Positions 1-6,907 of a stretch of DNA of 8,213 nt are shown piece by piece; the stretch's first letter is position 1; every line of letters starts with the position of its first letter. The stretch is from the NCBI GenBank assembly GCA_025455285.1, contig JALOMU010000046.1, positions 1-8,213 of the forward strand, read 5' to 3'. The notes beneath the pieces are model-generated. The model worked only from the letters and a program-made list of their open reading frames with translations, ran no database searches and had not been told where the DNA came from. The DNA is from Flavihumibacter sp. GTDB lineage: Bacteria > Bacteroidota > Bacteroidia > Chitinophagales > Chitinophagaceae. The translations under genes were made by a program, and so were the position numbers.

Positions 1-52
1 GCATTTTATAAAACAACAAAGAACCCTTTCAAAAGGTTAATTTTTTTACAGC

Positions 53-2626
53 ATGGAAGAAAATCTGACGCCACAGGAAACCAACGACACCAACCGGATA
101 ATTCAGATCAATATTGAGGAGCAGATGAAAACCGCTTACATCGATTATTCGATGTCGGTGATTGTTGGTCGGGCTTTACCAGATGTACGGGATGGGTTGA
201 AACCCGTTCACCGCAGGGTGCTTTATGCCATGAACGACCTGGGTATCAATTCCAATAAACCCTATAAAAAATCAGCAAGGATTGTAGGTGAAGTGTTGGG
301 TAAGTATCACCCGCACGGTGATGCCTCAGTATACGATACCATGGTTCGAATGGCCCAGGAATGGAGTATGCGACATACGTTGATCGATGGGCAGGGTAAT
401 TTCGGCAGCCAGGATGGTGATGGTCCGGCAGCCATGCGTTATACGGAAGTAAGGCTGGAGAAAATTGCGGAAGCGATGCTGGAAGATATCGAAAAAGAAA
501 CGGTGGATTTCCAGCTCAACTTTGACGACTCCCTTGAAGAACCAACGGTACTGCCTACCCGAATTCCTCAATTGCTGGTAAATGGTTCTACGGGTATCGC
601 TGTAGGGATGGCCACCAACATGCTGCCTCACAACTTGGGAGAAGTAGTGGATGGCTGTATTGCGTTTATTGAAAACCGGGAGATAACGGCTGAGGACTTG
701 ATGAAGTATGTAAAAGCCCCGGATTTTCCAACCGGTGGAACTATCTGGGGAATTGATGGGGTGAAGCAAGGCTTCCTTACAGGCCGTGGCCGGGTTGTTC
801 TGCGTGGTAAAATGCAGATTGATACCAAGGCAAGTGGTCGGGAGCAAATTGTTATAACAGAAGTTCCGTACCAGGTAAACCGGGATTCGCTTTGTGATAA
901 AATTGGTCAGTTGGTGATTTCCAAGACCATCGAGGGAATTGCCCATGTTAACAACGAATCGAATGAAAAGGAAGGTACCCGTATAGTGATTGATCTCAAG
1001 CGGGATGCGGTTGCGAATGTGGTGATGAACCAGCTTTATAAGTTCACAGAACTGCAGACATCCTATGGTATTAATAATGTAGCGCTGGTTAAAGGTCGCC
1101 CCAGGACCCTGAATTTAAGGGAGCTCATTCAGGAATTTGTGGAGTTCCGCCATGAAGTGGTGGTTCGCCGTACTCAGTATGAACTGCGCGAGGCTCAGAA
1201 AAGAGCCCATATCTTACAAGGTTTCCTGATTGCATTGGATCACCTGGACGAAGTAATTGCGTTGATTCGTAGTTCGGCAACACCGGATAGTGCAAAAGAA
1301 GCACTCGTAAATGCAGGATGGGGACTGGATGAAATTCAGGCAAAAGCGATCCTGGAATTGAGATTGCAGCGACTCACCGGCATGGAGCGTGAAAAGATTC
1401 GGGAGGAATACGATTCGCTGATGAAACTGATTGCGCATTTGCAGGAATTATTGGGCAATGAAGGCCTTCGCTATGATGTAATAAAAAAAGAACTGATTGA
1501 GGTAAAAGATAAATTTGCCACTCCGCGAAAGTCAGAGATTACCTATCTCGCCAATGAAATGAACGTGCTTGATTTCATTGCTGAAGAGGATGTGGTGATT
1601 ACGATTTCTCATCTTGGTTATATCAAACGGACATCCGCAACCGAATATCGCCAGCAACGCCGCGGTGGTCGGGGTGCCAAGGCGAGTAGAACCAGGGAAG
1701 AGGATTTTATTGAACATATTTTTGTGGCTTCCACTCACCACACCATGCTTTTCTTTACGGAAAAAGGACGCTGTTACTGGTTGAAAGTATATGAGATTCC
1801 GGAAGGAGAAAAGAGTAGCAAGGGAAGGGCAATTCAGAACCTGATGCAATTGCCAACAGATGATAAGGTAAGAGCAATTATAGATGTTGCCAATCTGGAG
1901 GATAAGGATTTTGTTCAGTCTCATTATATCGTACTTTGTACTAAACAAGGTGTTATTAAAAAGACTTTGCTGGAAGATTTCAGTCGCCCTCGCCAGACTG
2001 GTGTAAATGCGATTACCATTATGGAGGGTGATCAGTTACTGGATGCCCGGATGACAGATGGCAGCAGCGAAATCATGATGGCGGTGAAATCTGGTCGCGC
2101 GATCCGTTTCCCGGAAGATAAAGTTCGTCCAACAGGAAGAGGCGCCATTGGTGTGGCCGGCATCGAAGTGGATGACGCAAATGATGAAGTAATTGGCATG
2201 ATATGTGTCAAGAAAGAGGACACGGAGAAAACGGTGTTGGTAGTAAGTGAAAATGGTTTTGGAAAACGTACCCAGATCGATGAGTACCGGATTACTAACC
2301 GCGGTGGAAAAGGGGTGAAAACCATCAGCGTAACCGACAAAACCGGGCCACTGGTAGGAATTCTGGATGTAACAGAGAAAGAAGACCTGATGATCACCTG
2401 CAAAAGTGGTATGACCATCCGTACATCCATTGCGGATATCCGTGAGGCGGGTCGGGCAACTCAAGGTGTTAAATTGATTAACTTACAGGTCAGCGATTCC
2501 ATTGCGGCAATCACTAAGCTGGATGAAATGGAAGAAGAAAATCCAGAATCCATTGAAAATCCGGAAACACCTGAAACTCCGGCGGGCGGTGAGACAACCG
2601 AACCTGTTGAAAATCCATCTGAATAA
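53..2626 (+). CDS. gyrA: DNA gyrase subunit A
   Basis: This is the breakage-reunion subunit of the type II topoisomerase that negatively supercoils DNA, working as an A2B2 complex with GyrB in the cytoplasm. The 857 residues match the usual GyrA length. The N-terminal winged-helix region contains 'KYHPHGD' (84-90) and the catalytic tyrosine Y130 in 'AAMRYTE', preceded by R129. A tower and coiled-coil part follow to about residue 505. The C-terminal beta-pinwheel (about 510-820) carries the GyrA box QRRGGRG at 535-541, which marks gyrase rather than ParC. A Glu/Pro-rich acidic tail runs from about 824 to the end. The residue equivalent to E. coli Ser83 is Ala91, while the acidic position Asp87 is kept as Asp95. 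The ATG at 53 gives the expected short extension before the conserved 'EEQMKTAYIDYSMSVI'. No Shine-Dalgarno sequence is seen. The gene upstream lies outside the window. Confidence 0.98.
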   Translation: MEENLTPQETNDTNRIIQINIEEQMKTAYIDYSMSVIVGRALPDVRDGLKPVHRRVLYAMNDLGINSNKPYKKSARIVGEVLGKYHPHGDASVYDTMVRMAQEWSMRHTLIDGQGNFGSQDGDGPAAMRYTEVRLEKIAEAMLEDIEKETVDFQLNFDDSLEEPTVLPTRIPQLLVNGSTGIAVGMATNMLPHNLGEVVDGCIAFIENREITAEDLMKYVKAPDFPTGGTIWGIDGVKQGFLTGRGRVVLRGKMQIDTKASGREQIVITEVPYQVNRDSLCDKIGQLVISKTIEGIAHVNNESNEKEGTRIVIDLKRDAVANVVMNQLYKFTELQTSYGINNVALVKGRPRTLNLRELIQEFVEFRHEVVVRRTQYELREAQKRAHILQGFLIALDHLDEVIALIRSSATPDSAKEALVNAGWGLDEIQAKAILELRLQRLTGMEREKIREEYDSLMKLIAHLQELLGNEGLRYDVIKKELIEVKDKFATPRKSEITYLANEMNVLDFIAEEDVVITISHLGYIKRTSATEYRQQRRGGRGAKASRTREEDFIEHIFVASTHHTMLFFTEKGRCYWLKVYEIPEGEKSSKGRAIQNLMQLPTDDKVRAIIDVANLEDKDFVQSHYIVLCTKQGVIKKTLLEDFSRPRQTGVNAITIMEGDQLLDARMTDGSSEIMMAVKSGRAIRFPEDKVRPTGRGAIGVAGIEVDDANDEVIGMICVKKEDTEKTVLVVSENGFGKRTQIDEYRITNRGGKGVKTISVTDKTGPLVGILDVTEKEDLMITCKSGMTIRTSIADIREAGRATQGVKLINLQVSDSIAAITKLDEMEEENPESIENPETPETPAGGETTEPVENPSE

Positions 2627-2663
2627 ATATTAGTAAACTAAACCTCTAACTAAAATAGGACTG

Positions 2664-3947
2664 ATGAAAAAGCTCTTACTAACAGCGATGCTGGCCACCA
2701 CGGTTCTGGGTTTATCTGCCCAGAATCTGGATAAGATCAAAAACAATGTGAAAGCCAAAAAATATACTGAGGCTAAAGATCAGATCGAAGCTTTCCTGGC
2801 GAATGAAAAAAATGCCAAGAACCTCGAAGCCTGGTATACCAAAGCTAAAATTTATGCAGAGATTTCACAGGATCCCGCATTGGCTGCAAGCGTTCCCGAT
2901 GCCCGTTCTGTGGCGTATGAAACCCTGAAAAAATATGTTGATATGGATGATAAAGGCCAGTTGGTATTCCTTCAACTGGACAATTACAAACCCATTATGG
3001 ATGTATATCAGGGTTATTTCAAAGCCGGCGCAGATGCTTACAATGGAAACAAGTTTGAAGAGGCTTTTGGAAACTTCAAGAATTGCCTGGAAGTAAGTGA
3101 TTACATGGTAAGCAAAAAATGGTCTAACCTCGCACTTGATACAACCGTTGTTTTATATGCAGGTATCAGTGCAGAGAAATCCAACAAGCGCGATGATGCC
3201 GCTATTTATTATTCCAAACTGGCGGATGCAAAAGTGAATGGTGAAGGCATGGTGGAAATTTATAAGTGGCTGGTGGACTATAATTATAACCAGAAAAAAG
3301 ATACAGAAGCTGCTAAAAAATATCTGACGCTTGGTAAAGAAGTATATCCGGAAGATAAATTCTGGCCTGCGTACGAGCTGGATATTGCTCGTGACGGTGG
3401 CGACAAAGCCGAACTTTTCAAAAAATACGAAGCGGTATTGGCTGGAGATCCAACCAATACATCCATCCGGTATAATTATGCAGTAGAACTGTATTCAGAA
3501 GGATACAAACCAGATGTAGCGCAGCGTCCGGCAAATTCCAAGGAGCTGATTGCGAAGGCCGATGAAGAACTGAAAAAAGTGGTAGCCGAAAAGCCTGATT
3601 ATGTAGCGGCTTACCTGGTACTCGGACAAATTCAGTACAATGAAGGTGTAGATTATAATACCATCAATAAGGCTATCCGTCCGCCTCAGGGTGGCCGTTT
3701 GAAACCAGAAGAACTGAAGCGCAAAGAAGAACTGCGTGGTTTGATTGCCCAGAAATTTGATGCAGCCATTCCTTATTTTGAGAAAGTGGACGAACTACTC
3801 GGAAAAGAAGGTAAGTTGAAAATGGAACAGAAATCCTACCTGAAAGACGCATATGATCTGCTTATCACGATCTACGATAACAAGCAGAACCAGGAGAAAT
3901 TGAAGATATACGAAGAGAAATTCAACAACGTGGACAAAGTTCACTAA
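2664..3947 (+). CDS. exported tetratricopeptide-repeat protein, function unknown
   Basis: This 427-residue protein begins with a Sec signal peptide: basic 'MKK', a hydrophobic core, and probable cleavage after 'GLSA' or 'LSAQ' near residues 19-20. There is no lipobox cysteine, so a soluble periplasmic protein is likely. The mature part is Lys/Glu-rich and alpha-helical, with degenerate TPR-like helix pairs at about 23-66, 117-145, 160-190, 196-227, 247-280, 296-330 and 392-420; examples are 'ADAYNGNKFEEAFGNFKNCL' and 'DYVAAYLVLGQIQYNEG'. A basic, Pro/Gly-containing linker at about 336-352 interrupts the repeats. No catalytic motif is visible, so a binding or scaffolding role is an inference. 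It starts 37 bp after gyrA with no promoter box in the gap, which suggests read-through from gyrA. 'AGGA' at 2657-2660 is a weak, close ribosome-binding site. The strong terminator just downstream ends the unit. Confidence 0.85.
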   Translation: MKKLLLTAMLATTVLGLSAQNLDKIKNNVKAKKYTEAKDQIEAFLANEKNAKNLEAWYTKAKIYAEISQDPALAASVPDARSVAYETLKKYVDMDDKGQLVFLQLDNYKPIMDVYQGYFKAGADAYNGNKFEEAFGNFKNCLEVSDYMVSKKWSNLALDTTVVLYAGISAEKSNKRDDAAIYYSKLADAKVNGEGMVEIYKWLVDYNYNQKKDTEAAKKYLTLGKEVYPEDKFWPAYELDIARDGGDKAELFKKYEAVLAGDPTNTSIRYNYAVELYSEGYKPDVAQRPANSKELIAKADEELKKVVAEKPDYVAAYLVLGQIQYNEGVDYNTINKAIRPPQGGRLKPEELKRKEELRGLIAQKFDAAIPYFEKVDELLGKEGKLKMEQKSYLKDAYDLLITIYDNKQNQEKLKIYEEKFNNVDKVH

Positions 3948-3964
3948 GAGTTTGATAATCAATG

Positions 3965-3996
3965 AAAAAGCCGCTTCATATTAAGCGGCTTTTTTT
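3965..3996. terminator. bidirectional intrinsic terminator
   Basis: This is a perfect 12-bp stem (3965-3976 pairing with 3983-3994) around a 6-nt loop. It has a GCCGC/GCGGC core and is flanked by an A-tract on the left and a T-tract on the right (T run 3990-3996). It lies 17 bp after the TPR gene stop. Read on the minus strand it also ends in a U-tract, so it can stop transcription of the convergent NDH-2 gene, whose stop codon is about 110 bp away. Confidence 0.93.
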
Positions 3997-4102
3997 GTTT
4001 TAGTATGTCTTATAATTTATATTATGTTAAATAGATTCAAGTAATCCGCAGACTCTTTGCTTTTGTCAGACCACATCGATTTCGGAGTTGACGGGATTTG
4101 TT

Positions 4103-5389
4103 TCAACTTGCGGATGGAATTGTTTCGTTACCACCCTCCCGGTGAAATTCGCGGAAAATCAGGCGTAAGGATTGATCGTAGGTAACATAATTGTACAACC
4201 AGTTGAGGAATACAAATAGCCGGTTCTTCACTCCCAAAATAAGCATCAGGTGTAAAGCCATCCAGACCAGCCAGGCAATGAATCCTCCAAAATGCAATTT
4301 AGGTTTGGGAACATCCACAACGGCCAGGTTGCGACCAACAGTTGCCATCGCTCCTTTATCCCGATATTGGAATGATTTTTGGCCAGCTCCTGAAAGTTGG
4401 GCCAGCAAGTTACTGGCCAGGTTATCTGCCATTTGAATCGCAACCGGTGCTACCTGCGGATGGCCGTTTGCATACTCCGGCGTAACCATAGCTGCCACAT
4501 CCCCGATGGCATAAATATCATTGTACGGTTCCAGCAAATTCAATTCGTTTACCGGTAAGCGGTTTCCGCGAACCGGTTCCACTTTCGTAATTCCCTCCGG
4601 CACATGTCCCTTGATGCCAGCCGCCCATAATACGGTGGCTGTTTCAATTTTGCTGCCTTCTTTGTTTGTTAGCGTTTTACCGTCGTAATTGGCCACCAGA
4701 TAATTGGTGATAACAGTTACGCCTATACGTTTTAAATATGTAAGAGCCTGTTCTGAACTTTTATCACTCATAGTGCCCAGCACTTTTCCGGAGCCTTCCA
4801 GCAGATAGATATTCATCTTGCTGAAATCCAGTTCCGGATAGTCTTTGGGTAACACATAATTTCGCATTTCAGCAATGGCACCGGATAATTCTACACCCGT
4901 CGGTCCGCCACCGACTATTACAATATTCATCAGTCGCTCTATTTCTACAGGGTCCTGTTCAATGGTCGCACGCTCAAAATTTTCCATGAGCCTATGGCGG
5001 ATCTGTAAGGCCTCCACCGTTGATTTCATAGAAAACGCATGGGTTTCGAGCTCCTTATTACCAAAGAAATTGGTACCCGCACCGGTTGCAATTACCAGTT
5101 TATCATAGGTTATCTCCCCTGTACTCGTGATTAGTTTTTTATTTTCAGGATCCACTCGCTGTATATCGGCCAGGCGTAACCGTACATTTTTACTTTTCTG
5201 AAACACTTTTCGTAAGGGAAAGGAAATATTGCTCGCATCCAAACCAGCTGTTGCTACCTGGTAAAACAAGGGCTGAAACTGGTGATAATTGAACCGGTCT
5301 ACCAGTAATACCTCTATTCCTTTTTTATTATTCAGTTTCCTTGCCAGTCTTAATCCGCCAAATCCCCCGCCTGCAATTACTAGTTTCAT
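4103..5389 (-). CDS. type II NADH dehydrogenase (NADH:quinone oxidoreductase, non-proton-pumping)
   Basis: This is a flavoprotein that passes electrons from NADH to membrane quinone without pumping protons, acting on the inner face of the cytoplasmic membrane. The 428 residues hold two Rossmann folds. The FAD site has 'GGGFGG' at 7-12 with D31 at the end of the second strand. The NADH site has 'GGGPTG' at 160-165 with E198 in 'YLLEG', an acidic residue that favours NADH over NADPH. The second FAD contact is 'YAIGDVA' (293-299). The helix 'QVAPVAIQMADNL' (312-324) sits where the family's quinone-site motif AQxAxQ lies. Hydrophobic stretches at about 367-386 and 390-402 in the C-terminal tail fit membrane attachment. 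The ATG at 5389 places the dinucleotide motif right at the N-terminus, as in the family. The gene has its own promoter and a palindrome upstream. A ferredoxin-NADP reductase-like role is less likely. Confidence 0.9.
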   Translation of the reverse strand: MKLVIAGGGFGGLRLARKLNNKKGIEVLLVDRFNYHQFQPLFYQVATAGLDASNISFPLRKVFQKSKNVRLRLADIQRVDPENKKLITSTGEITYDKLVIATGAGTNFFGNKELETHAFSMKSTVEALQIRHRLMENFERATIEQDPVEIERLMNIVIVGGGPTGVELSGAIAEMRNYVLPKDYPELDFSKMNIYLLEGSGKVLGTMSDKSSEQALTYLKRIGVTVITNYLVANYDGKTLTNKEGSKIETATVLWAAGIKGHVPEGITKVEPVRGNRLPVNELNLLEPYNDIYAIGDVAAMVTPEYANGHPQVAPVAIQMADNLASNLLAQLSGAGQKSFQYRDKGAMATVGRNLAVVDVPKPKLHFGGFIAWLVWMALHLMLILGVKNRLFVFLNWLYNYVTYDQSLRLIFREFHREGGNETIPSAS

Positions 5390-5404
5390 CTTGTTTATTT
5401 TTTA

Positions 5405-5436
5405 CAAAGTTATTAAACTTTCAAATATTATTGAAA
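5405..5436 (-). promoter_or_regulatory. Bacteroidota-type promoter for the NDH-2 gene
   Basis: On the minus strand, TAACTTTG (plus 5405-5412) matches the Bacteroidota -7 consensus TAnnTTTG exactly. TTTC (plus 5433-5436), 20 nt further upstream, is one base off the TTTG -33 element. Transcription would start near 5398-5400 and leave a leader of only about 10 nt before the ATG at 5389. No Shine-Dalgarno sequence is present, which is normal for this phylum. Confidence 0.65.
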
Positions 5437-5442
5437 GTTTAA
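5413..5442. repeat. perfect palindrome (12-bp arms) in the NDH-2 promoter, candidate operator
   Basis: The arms TTAAACTTTCAA (5413-5424) and TTGAAAGTTTAA (5431-5442) are exact reverse complements around a 6-bp ATATTA spacer. The site starts at the base next to the -7 box, fills the whole promoter spacer and covers the -33 element. A bound dimeric regulator would therefore block RNA polymerase. I cannot assign a regulator family from the motif. It lies upstream of the predicted transcript start, so an RNA hairpin role for this promoter is unlikely. Confidence 0.7.
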
Positions 5443-5449
5443 GTGTTAA

Positions 5450-5504
5450 ATAAAACGAAACCTCCGGATACGGTTTGGTTAGTATTCCAGCTGTTTCGTT
5501 TTAT
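5450..5504. repeat. long-loop inverted repeat after serA, possible weak terminator
   Basis: The 12-bp arms ATAAAACGAAAC (5450-5461) and GTTTCGTTTTAT (5493-5504) are perfect reverse complements around a 31-nt loop. Read on the minus strand, the repeat begins 56 nt after the serA stop codon and its second arm is T-rich (TTTTATTT), so it may end the serA transcript. The stem has only three G-C pairs and a long loop, which makes a classic intrinsic terminator doubtful. It could also be a second protein-binding site for the NDH-2 promoter. Confidence 0.45.
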
Positions 5505-5559
5505 AAATAACATCCGGCTATCTGATTATGCAGTAAGCATGCCAGCAGCCTCGCAATTA

Positions 5560-6792
5560 TTAGTATAAGAGACGCACTTTGATGGTTTCCTTCACATCGC
5601 GTAATAATTTCTGCGCCTGTGTGGAAAGCTTTTTGTCTACGTCAAGTACTACATAGCCAATTTCCTCAGTTGTTTTCAGGTACTGCGCCAGAATATTGAT
5701 CTTATGTTTGGATAATTCCGTATTGATGGCTGATAAAACTCCCGGTACGTTGCGATGGATGTGGAGAATTCTATGGGTACCTTCCTGTGGTGGCAAACTC
5801 AGCGGGGGCACAGTCAGAGAGCCATAACTCGTTCCCATTTCGAGGTACTGGTAGAGTTTCATACTTACATCTTCCCCGATATTTTGTTGTGCTTCTTCAG
5901 TTGATCCTCCGATGTGCGGGGTAAGAATTACATTGGGCAGATCCTGCAAAGGAGTTTGAAAACGTTCTCCGTTTTTTTCCGGTTCCCAGGGAAACACATC
6001 GATGGCGGCTCCATTGAGTTGGCCTTCCACCAGACACTTGCGTAAGGCATCAAGGTCTACCACTTCTCCCCGGGCATAATTAAGGAGGATACTTCCTTTT
6101 TTAAAATGCTTGAGGGTCGCCTTATTGATCATATTTTTGGTGGTTGGCGTATCCGGAACATGCAAGGTGATTACATCGGCCTGAGATACTACATCTTTCA
6201 GGTTTTTTCCGGCAACAGCATTGCCCAGGGGTAATTTGGTTAACACATCGTAATAGATCACTTTCATGCCAAGTGCTTCCGCCAAAATACTTACCTGCGT
6301 TCCAATACTTCCATAACCGATAATTCCGAGGGTTTTTCCTCGTAATTCAAAGCTTCCTTTGGCATCTTTCATCCAAATGCCATCGTGCGCCGCTTTGTTT
6401 TTGTCCGGAATTCTCCGGATGAGCATGATGGATAATCCAATTACCAACTCAGCTACGGAACGGGTATTCGAATAGGGTGCGTTGAAAACGGCAACACCCG
6501 CCCTTGTTGCAGCTTTCAAATCAATTTGGTTGGTCCCTATGCAAAAAGCACCAATAGCCTGCAATTTGGATGCAGCGGCAATGACTTTTTCGGTGATTTG
6601 TGTTTTGGAACGAATGCCTAGCAGATGTACATCTTTGATTTCCCGGATCAGGTCCTCTTCGGAAAGTGCCCCGGCTATTTTTCTAACAGATGTGTATCCC
6701 ATCTGTTTAAAATGCTGTACGGCTTTGTCGCTGATGTTTTCTAAAAAAAGAATGTTGATTTTGTCTTTGGGATAACTTGTTTTAGGTTCCAT
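5560..6792 (-). CDS. serA: D-3-phosphoglycerate dehydrogenase, E. coli type with ACT domain
   Basis: This enzyme catalyses the first step of phosphorylated serine synthesis: 3-phosphoglycerate plus NAD+ to 3-phosphohydroxypyruvate plus NADH, in the cytoplasm. The 410 residues equal the E. coli enzyme length. The substrate domain is split around an NAD-binding Rossmann fold with 'GYGSIG' (159-164) and D182 as the likely NAD ribose ligand. Catalytic residues by alignment to E. coli R240/E269/H292 are R241 ('YARGEVVD'), E270 ('DVFPWEP') and H293 ('TPHIGGST'). The ACT domain spans about 338-410 and ends in 'VRLLY', as in E. coli. H346, N348 and N366 match the E. coli serine-binding residues H344, N346 and N364, so feedback inhibition by L-serine is predicted. 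The ATG at 6792 gives a leader length like E. coli SerA. No serC or serB is adjacent. Another D-2-hydroxyacid dehydrogenase is unlikely given the ACT domain. Confidence 0.95.
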   Translation of the reverse strand: MEPKTSYPKDKINILFLENISDKAVQHFKQMGYTSVRKIAGALSEEDLIREIKDVHLLGIRSKTQITEKVIAAASKLQAIGAFCIGTNQIDLKAATRAGVAVFNAPYSNTRSVAELVIGLSIMLIRRIPDKNKAAHDGIWMKDAKGSFELRGKTLGIIGYGSIGTQVSILAEALGMKVIYYDVLTKLPLGNAVAGKNLKDVVSQADVITLHVPDTPTTKNMINKATLKHFKKGSILLNYARGEVVDLDALRKCLVEGQLNGAAIDVFPWEPEKNGERFQTPLQDLPNVILTPHIGGSTEEAQQNIGEDVSMKLYQYLEMGTSYGSLTVPPLSLPPQEGTHRILHIHRNVPGVLSAINTELSKHKINILAQYLKTTEEIGYVVLDVDKKLSTQAQKLLRDVKETIKVRLLY

Positions 6793-6814
6793 TGTTTGGT
6801 TCTTGCTTGCTGCG

Positions 6815-6822
6815 CAAATATC
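6815..6822 (-). promoter_or_regulatory. possible -7 box of the serA promoter
   Basis: On the minus strand this reads GATATTTG, one base off TAnnTTTG, and lies 22 bp before the serA ATG. No clear TTTG -33 element is found at the expected distance, so the call is weak. Confidence 0.3.
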
Positions 6823-6841
6823 ATAAAATTACGGCATACCA

Positions 6842-6868
6842 TTTGCGACAGGTTTTTCGTTATATTTG
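6842..6868 (+). promoter_or_regulatory. Bacteroidota-type promoter for the serine hydrolase gene
   Basis: TATATTTG (6861-6868) matches the TAnnTTTG -7 consensus exactly. TTTG at 6842-6845 is a candidate -33 element, but the 15-nt spacer is shorter than the usual 17-23. Transcription would begin near 6874, giving a leader of about 33 nt without a Shine-Dalgarno sequence. The box sits in the 115-bp divergent gap shared with serA. Confidence 0.55.
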
Positions 6869-6907
6869 AACTATCCATATCCTTTGTTGAAAATAAATAA
6901 GTAGCAT

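Noticed and set aside
22..47. Short inverted repeat (ACC-CTTT / AAAGGT) followed by seven Ts just before the gyrA ATG, resembling a terminator or attenuator
   Set aside because: The stem is about five pairs with a bulge and a two-base loop, too weak to terminate, and it sits immediately before a start codon. An AT-rich leader is the simpler reading.
326..946. A 206-codon open frame on the minus strand inside gyrA
   Set aside because: It lies antisense to well-conserved gyrA codons, has no recognisable domain, signal or promoter, and is best explained as a mirror of the gyrA reading frame. The same holds for the other antisense frames at 1532-1948 and 2032-2464.
2630..2641. Small palindrome TTAGT-AA-ACTAA between gyrA and the TPR gene
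   Set aside because: Five-base AT-rich arms are expected by chance, and no promoter element is next to it.
3998..4102. About 105 bp between the terminator and the NDH-2 stop codon, checked for a small RNA or small gene
   Set aside because: No promoter box, hairpin or convincing small frame is seen. It reads as an AT-rich NDH-2 3' region.
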